64,000 nucleotides of DNA from Fasciolopsis buskii (Eukaryota > Platyhelminthes > Trematoda > Plagiorchiida > Fasciolidae), in NCBI GenBank assembly GCA_008360955.1, contig LUCM01004760.1:144560-208559 (forward strand), in the 5' to 3' direction. Shown here one piece after another: positions 34,300 to 44,400 of this stretch. The stretch's first letter is position 1; each line of letters starts with the position of its first letter. Position numbers and translations under genes: made by a program. The notes under the pieces are model-generated. The model worked only from the letters and a program-made list of their open reading frames with translations, was not told the DNA's origin and searched no databases.

Positions 34300-34640
34300 A
34301 TGCTAAAAGAGCAACACCTCGAAGCTCTCCTGAGTTTTACTCAACGGTTTGAAGTTTACCGTCCATTCTTACATACTGGGTTTGGTAAGTAAGGTAAGCA
34401 GACAGCCGTGCTAATAAAGCTCTGGGACAACCAAATTTTTCCAGTTTTTGAAGTACAAGAGACCACGGGACAGAATCAAATGCCAAAGAATAATCCAGAA
34501 AGGCGCAACGGACAGACCTCATCGATGCGTCTAAGTAACTTAAGTGTGATAAATGAGAGGGGTGACTGGGTTCTTCAGAAGGATAGTTGGATGAACGCGG
34601 GCGCTTGAGTACAGCAAGCACTGGCAGTTTGAGAAATGAA
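34300..34640 (-). mobile_element. LINE RT fragment (motif A region)
   Basis: The minus frame 34,621-34,337 contains RCAFLDYSLAFDSVPWSLVLQKLEKFG, which is RT motif A with its Asp, followed by LSAYLTYQTQYVRMDGK. This is the order of CR1/jockey-type RT. It breaks off before motif B. Confidence 0.8.
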
Positions 34641-35114
34641 ATCTGTTCAGGCGATGGGATGAAGACGTTTTGCTAAGGCAATTGAACTGCTAAATTATGG
34701 GATTGGAACAATAGTGATGTTTATCACGCAGACGGTGATAGGAGGCCGGCTTGGCGGAAGCAAAACCTTGAACATAGCCTGCCTGGCTGCAATGCTATGC
34801 CCTAAAGGGGCTGAGGGGAGATTTTCAGGGATAACTCCTATGGTATTCGTGGTGGCGCAAAGAATCTCAAACAACTCTCTCAAGGAAAACAATGTAATTG
34901 TCGCAACGTCACCGCGTTTAAATATAACTAGGCTACTGGTAGAAAGATGGATGTAATCATACTCGATGCTGTCGACATCAGCAGAAATCTTTGCATGTTT
35001 CTTTTTCTTATCGCACAACAGTCGAATGCCTTATATAGAAATCGGTTGTCGTTAACATTCAGGAGTTGGCTGGCAAATGTAGTTTTTTTAGTAGTAGGAG
35101 ATTGAATGTTTTCA
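34641..35114. other. Unassigned; minus-strand 107-codon frame
   Basis: The frame 35,018-34,695 (minus) starts with a Lys-rich MCDKKKKHAK and has a fairly ordinary protein composition, but I recognise no family. It may be part of an old element. Confidence 0.3.
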
Positions 35115-35209
35115 TGAAATAATTCACCGTGTGATATCATCGCCCAACTCACCATAAAGAAACCATGGAAGCACTGTACAGCTGTTTCATCCTTGTTGGG
35201 AATCATCAC
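35115..35209 (-). mobile_element. Hammerhead SINE, copy 3 (minus, 5'-truncated)
   Basis: The minus strand starts within the ribozyme core (TGATGA) and runs through GGATGAAACAGCTGTACAGTGCTTCCATGG into the family tail (TTTATGGTGAGTTGGGCGATGATATCACACGG). The B box and the stem I 5' strand are missing; homology to the other copies ends at 35,208. Confidence 0.75.
35171..35209 (-). ncRNA. Truncated hammerhead ribozyme (3' part intact)
   Basis: Minus strand: the first core base is G instead of C (GTGATGA), stem II TTCC/GGAT with loop CAACAA is kept, GAAA (35,188-35,185) is intact, the stem III palindrome ACAGCTGT is perfect, the GTA cleavage triplet is present, and CAGTGC for stem I follows. The 5' strand of stem I is absent, so it cannot fold alone. 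Confidence 0.75.
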
Positions 35210-35269
35210 GGACATTAACCGTGCAAATCAGTGACGGATAGATGCAACATCATGTGGTGAAGTTCAACA

Positions 35270-35440
35270 AATCGTTCAGAGCCTGCCCGGTAGGGTATTG
35301 GCTAAGGCGTTCGAATCAGAATCGTTCGTCCTTGCTCGGGTTCGCGTCCCAGTTCGGATGCGGTGAATATGCACTGCTGATGATTCCTAATAAGGATGAA
35401 ACAGCTTTACAGTGCTTCCATGGTTTCTTTATGGCAATTG
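35270..35440 (+). mobile_element. Hammerhead SINE, copy 4 (plus, most complete)
   Basis: A tRNA-like head has a possible A box TAGGGTATTGG (35,291-35,301) and B box GGTTCGCGTCC (35,339-35,349, versus the pol III consensus GGTTCGANTCC). Then come ATATGCACTG, the hammerhead, and CAGTGCTTCCATGGTTTCTTTATGG. Beyond 35,440 repeat W follows instead of the family tail, so the 3' part is lost or replaced. It is head to head with copy 3, about 60 bp apart. Confidence 0.82.
35371..35415 (+). ncRNA. Type I hammerhead ribozyme motif
   Basis: Stem I GCACTG (35,371-35,376) pairs perfectly with CAGTGC (35,410-35,415). The core CTGATGA (35,377-35,383) and GAAA (35,398-35,401) are intact. Stem II TTCC/GGAT (35,384-387 / 394-397) has three pairs and a terminal U-U, closed by a 6-nt loop. 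Stem III is minimal: ACAG would pair with CTTT, one pair lost relative to the CTGT seen in copies 1 and 3. The cleavage triplet ends at A35,409. All catalytic positions are present. The very short stem III resembles retrozyme-like hammerheads that work best as dimers (family knowledge). Confidence 0.85.
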
Positions 35441-35479
35441 TAGTATTGGTGCAATTGATTTTAGCCTTTTCACTTTGGA

Positions 35480-35740
35480 AGTTTACCGCACGCTTCAGTT
35501 ATCACGGGATTTGTAGAAGTCCTCCTTGCGTCTACTTAGAGATTTCAGTTTCTGTTTGGAGATAGGGCCATTTGAAGAAAGTAATGTTTCTACGGGACAG
35601 CAGATATCAAAGACTGCGTTGGCCGTCTCTGCAAAAAGCTTGACATTTTAACGAGCAGGGGTTCAAAAAAAACAGGCAGATGCTAGTGAGAGTAATTTCT
35701 GAAGAAGAATTCGGCTGTTGTATGAAAAGTAGCGGAAGCC
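35480..35740 (+). repeat. Repeat W, copy 2
   Basis: The plus strand matches the reverse complement of 22,250-22,480 (blocks listed there), with frame-breaking differences. It follows the hammerhead SINE directly. Confidence 0.7.
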
Positions 35741-37979
35741 AATCGGGCTATTATTTGTTTCTTTGAAGGAATGCAAGGGTGATCTACGATGTATTTTGGT
35801 TTTGGCAAAAGCATACAATGACCACTACTTGAAATTGGAGCGCGCATTTTCAAAGAAAATGAATCAACTTGGTTGGTAATAACTATATGAGATGGAGCCG
35901 TTCCTGAAGGGAGAAACGCAGAGGTCAGTAAAATCAAACAGCCAATGGTACGGCAGATGCATGATTGAAATCACATACAAAAACACGTTGAATATTCTCA
36001 AGAAGAGGAACAATAAATACTGGAAAGGAGTCGCAAAAGCCCGTGATATTGTGTTGCGAGCTAAAATAGTGAATATGTGGGTTCGTTTTGATTTTATTGA
36101 TATGCCGGGAAAACCTTAGTGTGACGAGGTTGCTTGTGCATGACAATTCCATTTCGCAAGTACGTATGAATCACTTTGGACGAGCCAAGCCAGAGGGAGT
36201 TTATGTACCTTGCCACGCCGCCTCCAGTCCAAATCTTCGGCCCATCGACGAAGTCTAAACCTCACTATCGAATTCAGTGAATCCGCAACGTCCGGGTTCA
36301 TTTATGATTCGTTTACACAGTTGACAGTGATTTGACCATGGACGTACGATTGATGTGCGAGGGACAGATCCCAGATTTTCGTAAACGGAGTGCAGATGTT
36401 GATGCTTATCAAAGCCCGAACGAACATCTTGACCGGAAGGGAGCCTTTGAGAAATTTCTGCCAGACAGCCAGCACGAGTGCCTCTTTCAGATGGATAAGT
36501 TCTTTGAGGTGCACCAATGCCTGATCACGGTCCATGTTTAGAGACCCTACGGTCTCTAAATAATAATATTTCATATTGATCGAACGGATAAAAACAATGA
36601 AACCAAGTATCCGACAAAAACAAAGCAAAATAATAATGAAACATTTGCAGCGTAGCCAGTCAAAAAGCGCACAACAAAGCACTAAGATGGATTAAGTTGT
36701 GCATTATTCCATCAGTTTAATAATTCTCAGCACACCAGCTTTAATTTTCCGATTCAAGGCCAGGCATTTTCTTTACTGAATTAGTAGCACAGAGCAGGCG
36801 GATCTTTACAAGAATCAACATAAAAGTGGTCCAACATTGCGAAGAAATTAACTCTCGTATAGGCAACAACTTTTGCTCAAATGGATTCTTTGTCCTCAAA
36901 ACGACAGCCCCGAAGATATCACTCCCGATCCTAGAATGACCCCGCCCACATCACCTCATCACTTTCCTAATTAATACTCACGGCACTCAATCTACGTGTC
37001 ACCGACTAACCACACGAAATTTGGTTTAAGTCTTCGAGGTCAGTACCTTTTCAATTCTTCGTTCTCCTTATAAATGTTGACGTTTTCTTTTGCCTTTCTG
37101 CTTAATGGCAGACGTGACCGAATTCCAAGATTAGTTATCACTGCTAAATTCTAATTAATGGCAGTACTTGCAACTTGTCCCCTTGGACTTCAATTCTTGC
37201 GGCCAATCTGAGAAGGGACTTTGCCTTTTCCTTATCTCTGGCTCGTTTTTACTTCAGTTTGGCACCCAAGCTGGTCTAATCTGTTCATTATGCGTCGAAT
37301 GCCATACCTACAATTCACATGCTATTTACGGTGGCGCAATTGCACGGAAAAATCCGACAAGATTTGATCTTCACTCTAGTGAAGTGCTGGACTCCATAGC
37401 GAGCGCTCCGGTAGTGGTCCACTCGACGCAAAGACAAACCAAACCACTTCTAATCAGATACGTCTTCTGGTTCGGCCAAAAACACGGTTATTACTGCCAT
37501 CGCAATGGTGTGCGCACCCTATCAACTTCTCCAATAGTACTGCCAGATGGGAAAAAATCCTCTGACAGCAGGAATGACAGCTTAGGGGACTATCAAAATG
37601 AGTCACTATGCGAACCGGTTGTGTTTCCCACAAACCTTTCTTACCATCACATCTCCCACTCCATTGCATCGTCAGCCGCACATGATTGCAATGAGAATTA
37701 TCGGAGTTCCGTGGTCTCTTCTTAGACTATTCCTCACAAAATCTCATTTTTCTAATAGTGTGGCATAGTTTTGACGGTATTACTCCGACCTCGTCTTCAG
37801 CGTTTTATCGGCACTACGTGTTTCTAAATGTGACTCTTATATCCTTCTCACAGAATGCCTCGCCGGGTTTGAGCTAATTTGCATGTCATCATTACGAAAT
37901 CCCCGTTACTTTTCATCTTCTCAGATTAACCTCTGTCGTTTACATGGAACTACAAACTTCTCTTAGCTCCGACCATATC
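35741..37979. other. Unassigned; includes a 185-codon open frame
   Basis: The plus frame 37,168-37,725 (185 codons) is one of the longest in the window but has no recognised motif. It lies directly upstream of the plus-strand LINE at 38 kb and might be its ORF1 or endonuclease debris. A 126-codon minus frame (36,302-36,682) starts with a hydrophobic stretch (CFIIILLCFCRILGFIVFI) that would be a membrane segment if it were coding. Neither is called. Confidence 0.35.
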
Positions 37980-39900
37980 CTGCCAAAAACGTTCAACTTT
38001 TAACTAAAGTTCGCTTCAGTCATATGCACATTTGGTTCATTTTAAAACGAAGTAACTTACAGTCTGCCAACAAAAACCGGTGTCAGAAAATGGTGCGAGA
38101 ATTTTGATTAGTTTCATGCTCGCGGCCAAAAGAGTCAGCTATTCGGAACTTCATCATATTTAATAACTTACGCATAGAGTCCCCTGTAGACATCGCAGAA
38201 GCACTCAATACATGTTTCTCTTTTGCGCCTATTAAAGACAATTGGCCATATTCTGAAATCCACTCCATACTTATTTCGGTTAAATTATCCTCCATTTCAT
38301 TCGACGTTGCTGGCATCATCGCAGTGATGAAACATGCCAGGCCATCCAACAGGCCGGCCCCTGATGGCGTCGCACCAGTCCTATTTCGCACCGCTGGTCC
38401 AGATCTTCCACTACTCCTTCTGAATCTGTTCCCGCTCTCCATGTCTGGCGCTGCTCTTCCGTCAGAATAGAAAGCCTCCATTATCGTTCCATGCCACAAA
38501 AGGCTTCCAAGCACGAACCTGAAAAATTTCTATCCGGGCTTATGGAATAGACTGTTAAAGAACAGATTGTTAACTTCCTTAGTACTCACAACATTATCAA
38601 GCCCTCCCAACATGGCTTCCTCAGAGGCCAATCTTGCCTCGCCCGTCAGTTTGACTTCTTGAACCTGGTTACCCAGAGTGCTATTCCCACCGGTACATGC
38701 TCATAATCTTTATAGACATGTCAAAGGCAGTCGATCGCGTTTCCCACTCCCGACTCCTGGCCAAAATTAGGACTAATGGAACAAGAAATTCTTTCTTATC
38801 TTGGCTATCATCTTACCTTTCCGGTCGCTTTCAGGTAATCGATTTTAACGATTGTTTATCCCAGCCATATGCTATTTACATTGGGGTCATTCAGAAGAGC
38901 GTCCTTAGTCCTGTTCTAGTTCTGGTACGTCTTGATATCTTTAAAGTTATTCGTCATGGCACACCATTCCTGTTTGCCGATGACAGTATAATAATCTACT
39001 ATTTTGAAGCTGCTTTATTCAGCTCCACTCTTGCACGTATCAATGAAGACTTAAAGTCTCTTGATAACTCGTTTTCCGAATGACCTATGAAGTTCTCTGT
39101 CGAGAAGGATTTTCTAGCAACATTATTGCCATGTCCCTCCAGGCTCTCTCTCCATAAAATGCATGCCAATTCTTGTATGACACACAGTTTAGGACCTAGG
39201 GTTACAGTACTCCTGCACTTTCAACTTCCATGAGCAAGTTCGCCACCAAACCTACGTAGCTCAAGGAACCACCACAACGACCTTAAGGGCATTCCGCATT
39301 CAAGACTGCAGAATTATTGCCTTCAAGTCCCTTTCTAGGCCCCACCTTGATTACTTCCCGATTATCTTTACGCATATGCGTAAATTCGATCGAATGGTAA
39401 TCAAGAATTTTCACCGGCCTACACCAGGAATCTCCCTTGTCCTTCATCTAGCCTAAACTATAGAGCCAGATGCAAGACATATGGACCCAAACCGTAATGC
39501 CTTCGCCGAGTCAAATTAAACCTTACATTTCTCTTCATTCTTTGCCATAATAATCTCCACTCCACTACAAATGTCGTACACGACGCTAGTAGTCCCCATA
39601 TCCACTTCATATTAGATAATACTCGTTATGAATACCCCTGACTCGACTATCAATCAGGGCGAAATTCTTCACAGTTTCTTACTCTAAACCGTGGAACAAA
39701 CCCCGTGGTTCCCTGAGATTCAGCACAAACTTACTCCAGTTCAAAGCCCAGATGGCAAAGTTACTGGATTACCGCTCTTAGTTAACCCGACACGAGCTAA
39801 CATTAAACTAGACGAGGCTTACCAACATGGGTTGCAGTTCTGATTCATGACCAAGCCTTCGCTGAGATCATCATCTGGGATCGATGGGATTTGGCTTTGC
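37980..39900 (+). mobile_element. X-like CR1 LINE RT (plus)
   Basis: Plus-strand pieces in order: ESPVDIAEALNTCFS near 38,180, APDGVAPVLFR with GPDLPLLLLNLF near 38,355-38,415, a SIIVPCHK-like box near 38,475, HNIIKPSQHGFLRGQSCLARQ near 38,590, motif A IIFIDMSKAVDRVSHSRLL (38,700-38,760; Asp kept), IQKSVLSPVL, and the catalytic FADD box near 38,976 followed by NEDLKSLD. The C-terminal region decays to about 39.9 kb. Motif order and FADD context resemble family X, but the sequence is clearly diverged. Frame changes occur near 38,530, 38,697 and after 39,083. Confidence 0.87.
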
Positions 39901-40049
39901 CTCTTATTTCCTCACTTTCTCGCACGTCCAGGCCAATGCACATTCGACCTCCTTTGTAGTCACCTACCCTCTTCACCAGTAGCTTAGGCAAATAACCTTT
40001 GAGCTTCTCCCAATGTGGTCTGAAGAAAATGTTAATGTATTTCTTAACG

Positions 40050-40430
40050 GATCCATGCTCTCATCGAAATCCGTGATGTAAAACACCTTCAGCCTGTGTA
40101 ATCCTTGCCTTTTATGTCATCTTATTCTTTTTACTGGCTTGGCAGGGCTGAAAAGGTCGTTCGTAATAGCCCCAAACCTTCGACTTCCCCTAAAACTGCT
40201 CAATTCTAGTGACCTCATTTTACGGAATAAATGCACTATGTTGCAGGTGTGTTGTCGCGATCCAATAATTACCATAACCCCAGGCTGACACCCAAGACAA
40301 ACTACTCTCTTTTGCGTTTCAGATCTCGCACCCGGAGTAGACGCGCTATTACCAATTCCGTCCTCGTAATGACGATGCCAAATATGCTATCCCATCATTC
40401 CTGCTTGGAACCTGCGCTCGAGTTCTGACC
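40050..40430 (+). repeat. Repeat R, copy 2
   Basis: It matches window positions 1-350 in the same orientation, downstream of the X-like LINE. It could be the 3' flank of that element or an independent repeat. Confidence 0.65.
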
Positions 40431-41239
40431 CGGTCAACGGAAACCACACCGATTATCGCATTGGATATCTCAACTCGCATCTTTGCAATTGGACAAAATC
40501 GCGATTACTACCGTCCCTGGAACGGCTCGCGCGCCTAATATTCTCCACTCACACTGCTCACTAGGATCAAAATCTGCGACGACAAAAATGACAGTATAGG
40601 GGATATCCTTGGCTAGTGTATTTAAGGAGTGTTCTTACACAAAATTTCTCTTATCTGACGCACCTCTCAGTACAACTTACTGCCATCCGCGTGTAAATAC
40701 AATCACTGTTCTTGGGAGTTTCATACCCGAAGCTTCATGAATTTTCTTCATGATAGTCTGAGACAATCTTGACAGTTTCCTTCCGCCCTCAGCAATTTTT
40801 GGTCATTTGTTATCAAATACTTGTCTTATCTAATTTGCCTGACTTTCGGCCTGGTTTTCACCACTTCCATCCAATCACCGCATTACCATTGCTTGCCATC
40901 TCTTCAGCTCAACGTTTTCACCCATTACGTAACGCTCCCAACATTTGGGGACTCCGGCCATATCTCGACATCCGCCGTTGAGCTCCGTCCATGGTGTGCG
41001 CCAGCAATGAGCAAATTTAATGCACTTAAACAAGAAACGACTCGTAGTCCGCCGCTTGCAAATGGTCCCCGGAAACTCTTTTTGGTCTTGCAAATTAGTT
41101 TCCCATTTTCCGCTTTTCACCGGTATACTTGCAATTTCCTCATTTATTTACAGTATCTAACTTCACTTTCCTGTGTGCCTCTCCAAAAAATCTAATTTGC
41201 TCCCGCCCCCTTATTTCTTTTGATTTCCATTATGCCAAC
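40431..41239. other. Unassigned; upstream of a T tail
   Basis: Frames at 40,821-41,195 (plus, 124 codons) and antisense are unrecognised. Part may be the body of the T retroposon. Confidence 0.35.
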
Positions 41240-41330
41240 TTCCTTTGCATCATCCTTGTAAAAATTTAATCTTGCCTTGCGCATGCCTCTCGCACATCGC
41301 AAAATATACATCATAATCATTATTATTGGC
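41240..41330 (+). repeat. Retroposon 3' tail, family T, copy 4
   Basis: GCATCATCCTTGTAAAAA, AATCTTGCCTTGCGCATGC, CTCTCGCACATCGCAAAATATACAT and then ATNATTATTATT. Confidence 0.75.
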
Positions 41331-42639
41331 AGGTTTCAGCTTCGTGCACTAGTTTGCACGTTCTACTCCTGCTTTCTGAATGCTCAAAATATCCAAGGGA
41401 CAGGAAGCTGACGTCTAAATTTCCTCCCGCGGGTTGTGTCGCCTTGGCTCCATTCTTGCGTAAACGTTTTTACTCATTTGCGTGTGCTTCGAGGGTTTAT
41501 AGTAACATTCATTTCACCATTTCCATTTTTATGTTAATTTCATGCCGCTTCCATTGTTTATTGTTTACGCAGAGAATCTTGCGTTAACCTCACTGACGCT
41601 TACCACTACGTTTTAATTTCCTCCTAGTAAGTGTCCTCTTCTTGTTTCTTATTAATCTGTCCATCCACCGGCAATCCCTTCCGCCCATTCAGACTTTCAA
41701 TCCAAGGCCCGACATCAACACATGTGACCTAGATACACACAGTCCTATATCGGATCCACCTCATTCTCTTCTGAACTGTCAAATCATTCCTTTTGCTTAA
41801 TAACCCAGCTTTGGTTTCACAAACCTTACTTCTCTGACTATGGGTATTGGGGTACGTAGGGACACTTGCCTTTCCTTCTCCTTAAGCAGCTTTAACGCCT
41901 TAACAAGAACGGTGCGGTGCCCCTACTCGGCCATCGTATTTGAACGTTTTATCCCTCTGTCACCAAATTTTATACTGTTTGTAATTGTTTCTCCATACAT
42001 GATTAAATTTTGCTTTATAGCATCATCTTTATTTTTGCAAATCTGAACGAGTTTGGTCGGGCCAAACTAGGTCACATCTTGAATTCTTCCTTCTCCACCC
42101 GTCAGCAAAATTCTTTTGTACATATGAGACAAAGCAGATCCCCTGTCTCTTCCGTCAGCGCACACCCCTGGATGCGTCTTCTTGCTTTTGCGTTGACATT
42201 TGCGTTTTTCATAAAAACCAGGTCACACAAAAACTGGTCGTCTTTTATTGACGACCTCGTTCTTCGGAGCTATCAAGTCCCACCAACGCGAATATGCGAA
42301 ACCCGAAAAGAATATCTACAGACTGTGGAACAACAACGCCCAGACCCCAGCCTACTTGATACCGCTGACGATAAAGTGACCGGCTTGCTGCATCCATTGG
42401 TCACCTCTGTAGCAATGGCAAGCAGCTCCCATAAGTCCAGGCTTCTGCAGTCCTGCATCCCTCGTAATAAATCTCGTACACCTATGTGCATCATATTCAA
42501 CAGATAGTAGCACGATGATCCCGAAGAAATCGCCGAAAATTTTAGTTCATACTTCTTCTAAACCCTAATTACAGGCCGCACCACAAATTTGCTTATCCTC
42601 CCTAGGCCAACGGACTGAATACTCTAATTTATCTCCTGT
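41331..42639. other. Unassigned; 165-codon open frame
   Basis: The plus frame 42,010-42,507 has no recognised motif. As it precedes a plus-strand RT it may be the endonuclease-RT linker of that LINE. Confidence 0.35.
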
Positions 42640-44400
42640 AACACACAGAAAATGAGGAAGTCTCCCACTCTCGTCAAACTTTTGTACCGACTTGGTCAAA
42701 ATGGTGTTTCCCCTGCCTTACTCCACCCCAGCAAAATCGACGTAGTACCTATATTGTTAAACGTATTTACTACGTCCGTGCAAACTGGAAGTTCCTCGCT
42801 TGCCAAAAAACTCTGCCATTATTTCTATCTACAAAAAAGCCATTGTACAATTCGTAACAATGTTATCCAATAAACTACAGACCCATTTTGGCCGTAACCA
42901 TGGGCAGGATTGCCATGGAACATTTATTGGCTTTCTCGCGACCAAAAACTCAATTAGTAAATCCCAGTATTGGTTTCCTAAGTACAGATCCTGTACCTCA
43001 CCCCCACCTTGATTCCTTTGTTCTGGGGGCTAAAAGTGCTGCTAAGAGGGATGCCATCATGGCCATCGTCCTTGACAAGATGAAGGCGTTCTGTCGCCTG
43101 TCCCATAAGCGATCCCTACGGAGCGTCAAATCCCATGGGTTGGTAGATCCGCTCCTCCCTCTGCAAACAGCATGTCATTCCGATTAGCCTCAAGTCTTCA
43201 GCACGAAAGGAACCGTATCCCGACCCCGGCAAATCACCAACGGTATAATACCAGATGCTGTCCTTGGCCCTCTGCCACTCCTGTTATAGGTAGATGGATT
43301 CCTCGACCAATATGTCACAGCACACTTTTATTAGCCGCTGAAAACATTAACCTAGTCTACTCTATCAAGCCATTTACCTTGTTCTAAACCGTGACCAACC
43401 TGGAGGAATTAAAATGACTCGACCAGCGGTGTTGCCACCGGACAATGCAGTTCTTTGCAACAAAACGCTTTATTCCGGCCTACAAGTGCCAAGTTCCCTT
43501 GGATGGGCTTTCTATGAAAGGCCTCCCAATAGTGGTCATGCAGTGCAAAGAAAACCTAAGCCTTGAATAATCTTGCTTATTCAACTTCCAAATTGGTAAT
43601 GCAAACAGGACTAAAAGCCTCAGTGCCAAAACATTCCGCACTGTAGGCTGTAAGTCAATGCTGTACAAATTATGCAACGGAGCACTGCCCAGTTAGTTTC
43701 TCCAACATTCCCAGAGATAATCGTGCTGCAGTTGAAAATACACGGCGATCAATCAAAAAAGAATTTTCTGGTCTCACATGAGACCTTATTTACAAAGAAT
43801 AACGCGGTTAACTAGGCTTTCGTGCCAAGCTGAATTTCATGCTCCCCTTAAAATTACGCAATTCGCAAGCGCATGCGGCCAAACACCTGTTTTGGTTTCG
43901 TAAATAATCGCTTTGTTCCCTCATAAATCGACCAACATTCGCTGTAATTACACCATTCAAAGTGGTTTCACGTCACAATAGCTCAAACTTTCTGCTCTAT
44001 CTTTTGGACCAGATTATTAGACCCTGCCCACTTTTGCCGTAACCCATCACAATTCAAAATTTCCTGGCCCAGATTTCTGCACGTATTCACCTTTATCGAC
44101 TTAATCGCGGCCAACATCAGTTTGGGCCAAGCTTTCGAAGTATTTTATACTATGAAATTAAGAAAGAAAAACGGTGCTACCCCACACTTTACTCGGCTGC
44201 TGCCTTGAAGTAAAAACCCTTACCTCCGTCATCATCCCTCTTCACTCTGAACCACTGTCAAGTGTTAAAACTGTTCTATGCCGCCCATCAAATACTTCAA
44301 AACGGTTCAGCTCACCAGTCTCCCTTTAACGTTGACATAACCAGTGACTAGCAATTAAATGGCATAAACCAACTGTCTCTTGAGCAAAATGCTCATGTGC
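42640..44400 (+). mobile_element. X-like CR1 LINE RT, heavily decayed (plus)
   Basis: NGVSPALLHPSKIDVVPILL (42,692-42,750) is the RT entry. IMAIVLDKMKAF followed by LSHKRSLRSVKSHGLVDPLLP (43,056-43,160) is motif A with its Asp, and a GIIPDAVLGPLPLLL stretch near 43,237 is the motif B area. Stops and frame changes are frequent afterwards, and the right end is uncertain. Confidence 0.72.

Noticed and set aside
35270..35360. A genuine tRNA gene
   Set aside because: There are A- and B-box-like sequences but no cloverleaf with acceptor pairing. It is better explained as a tRNA-like SINE head.
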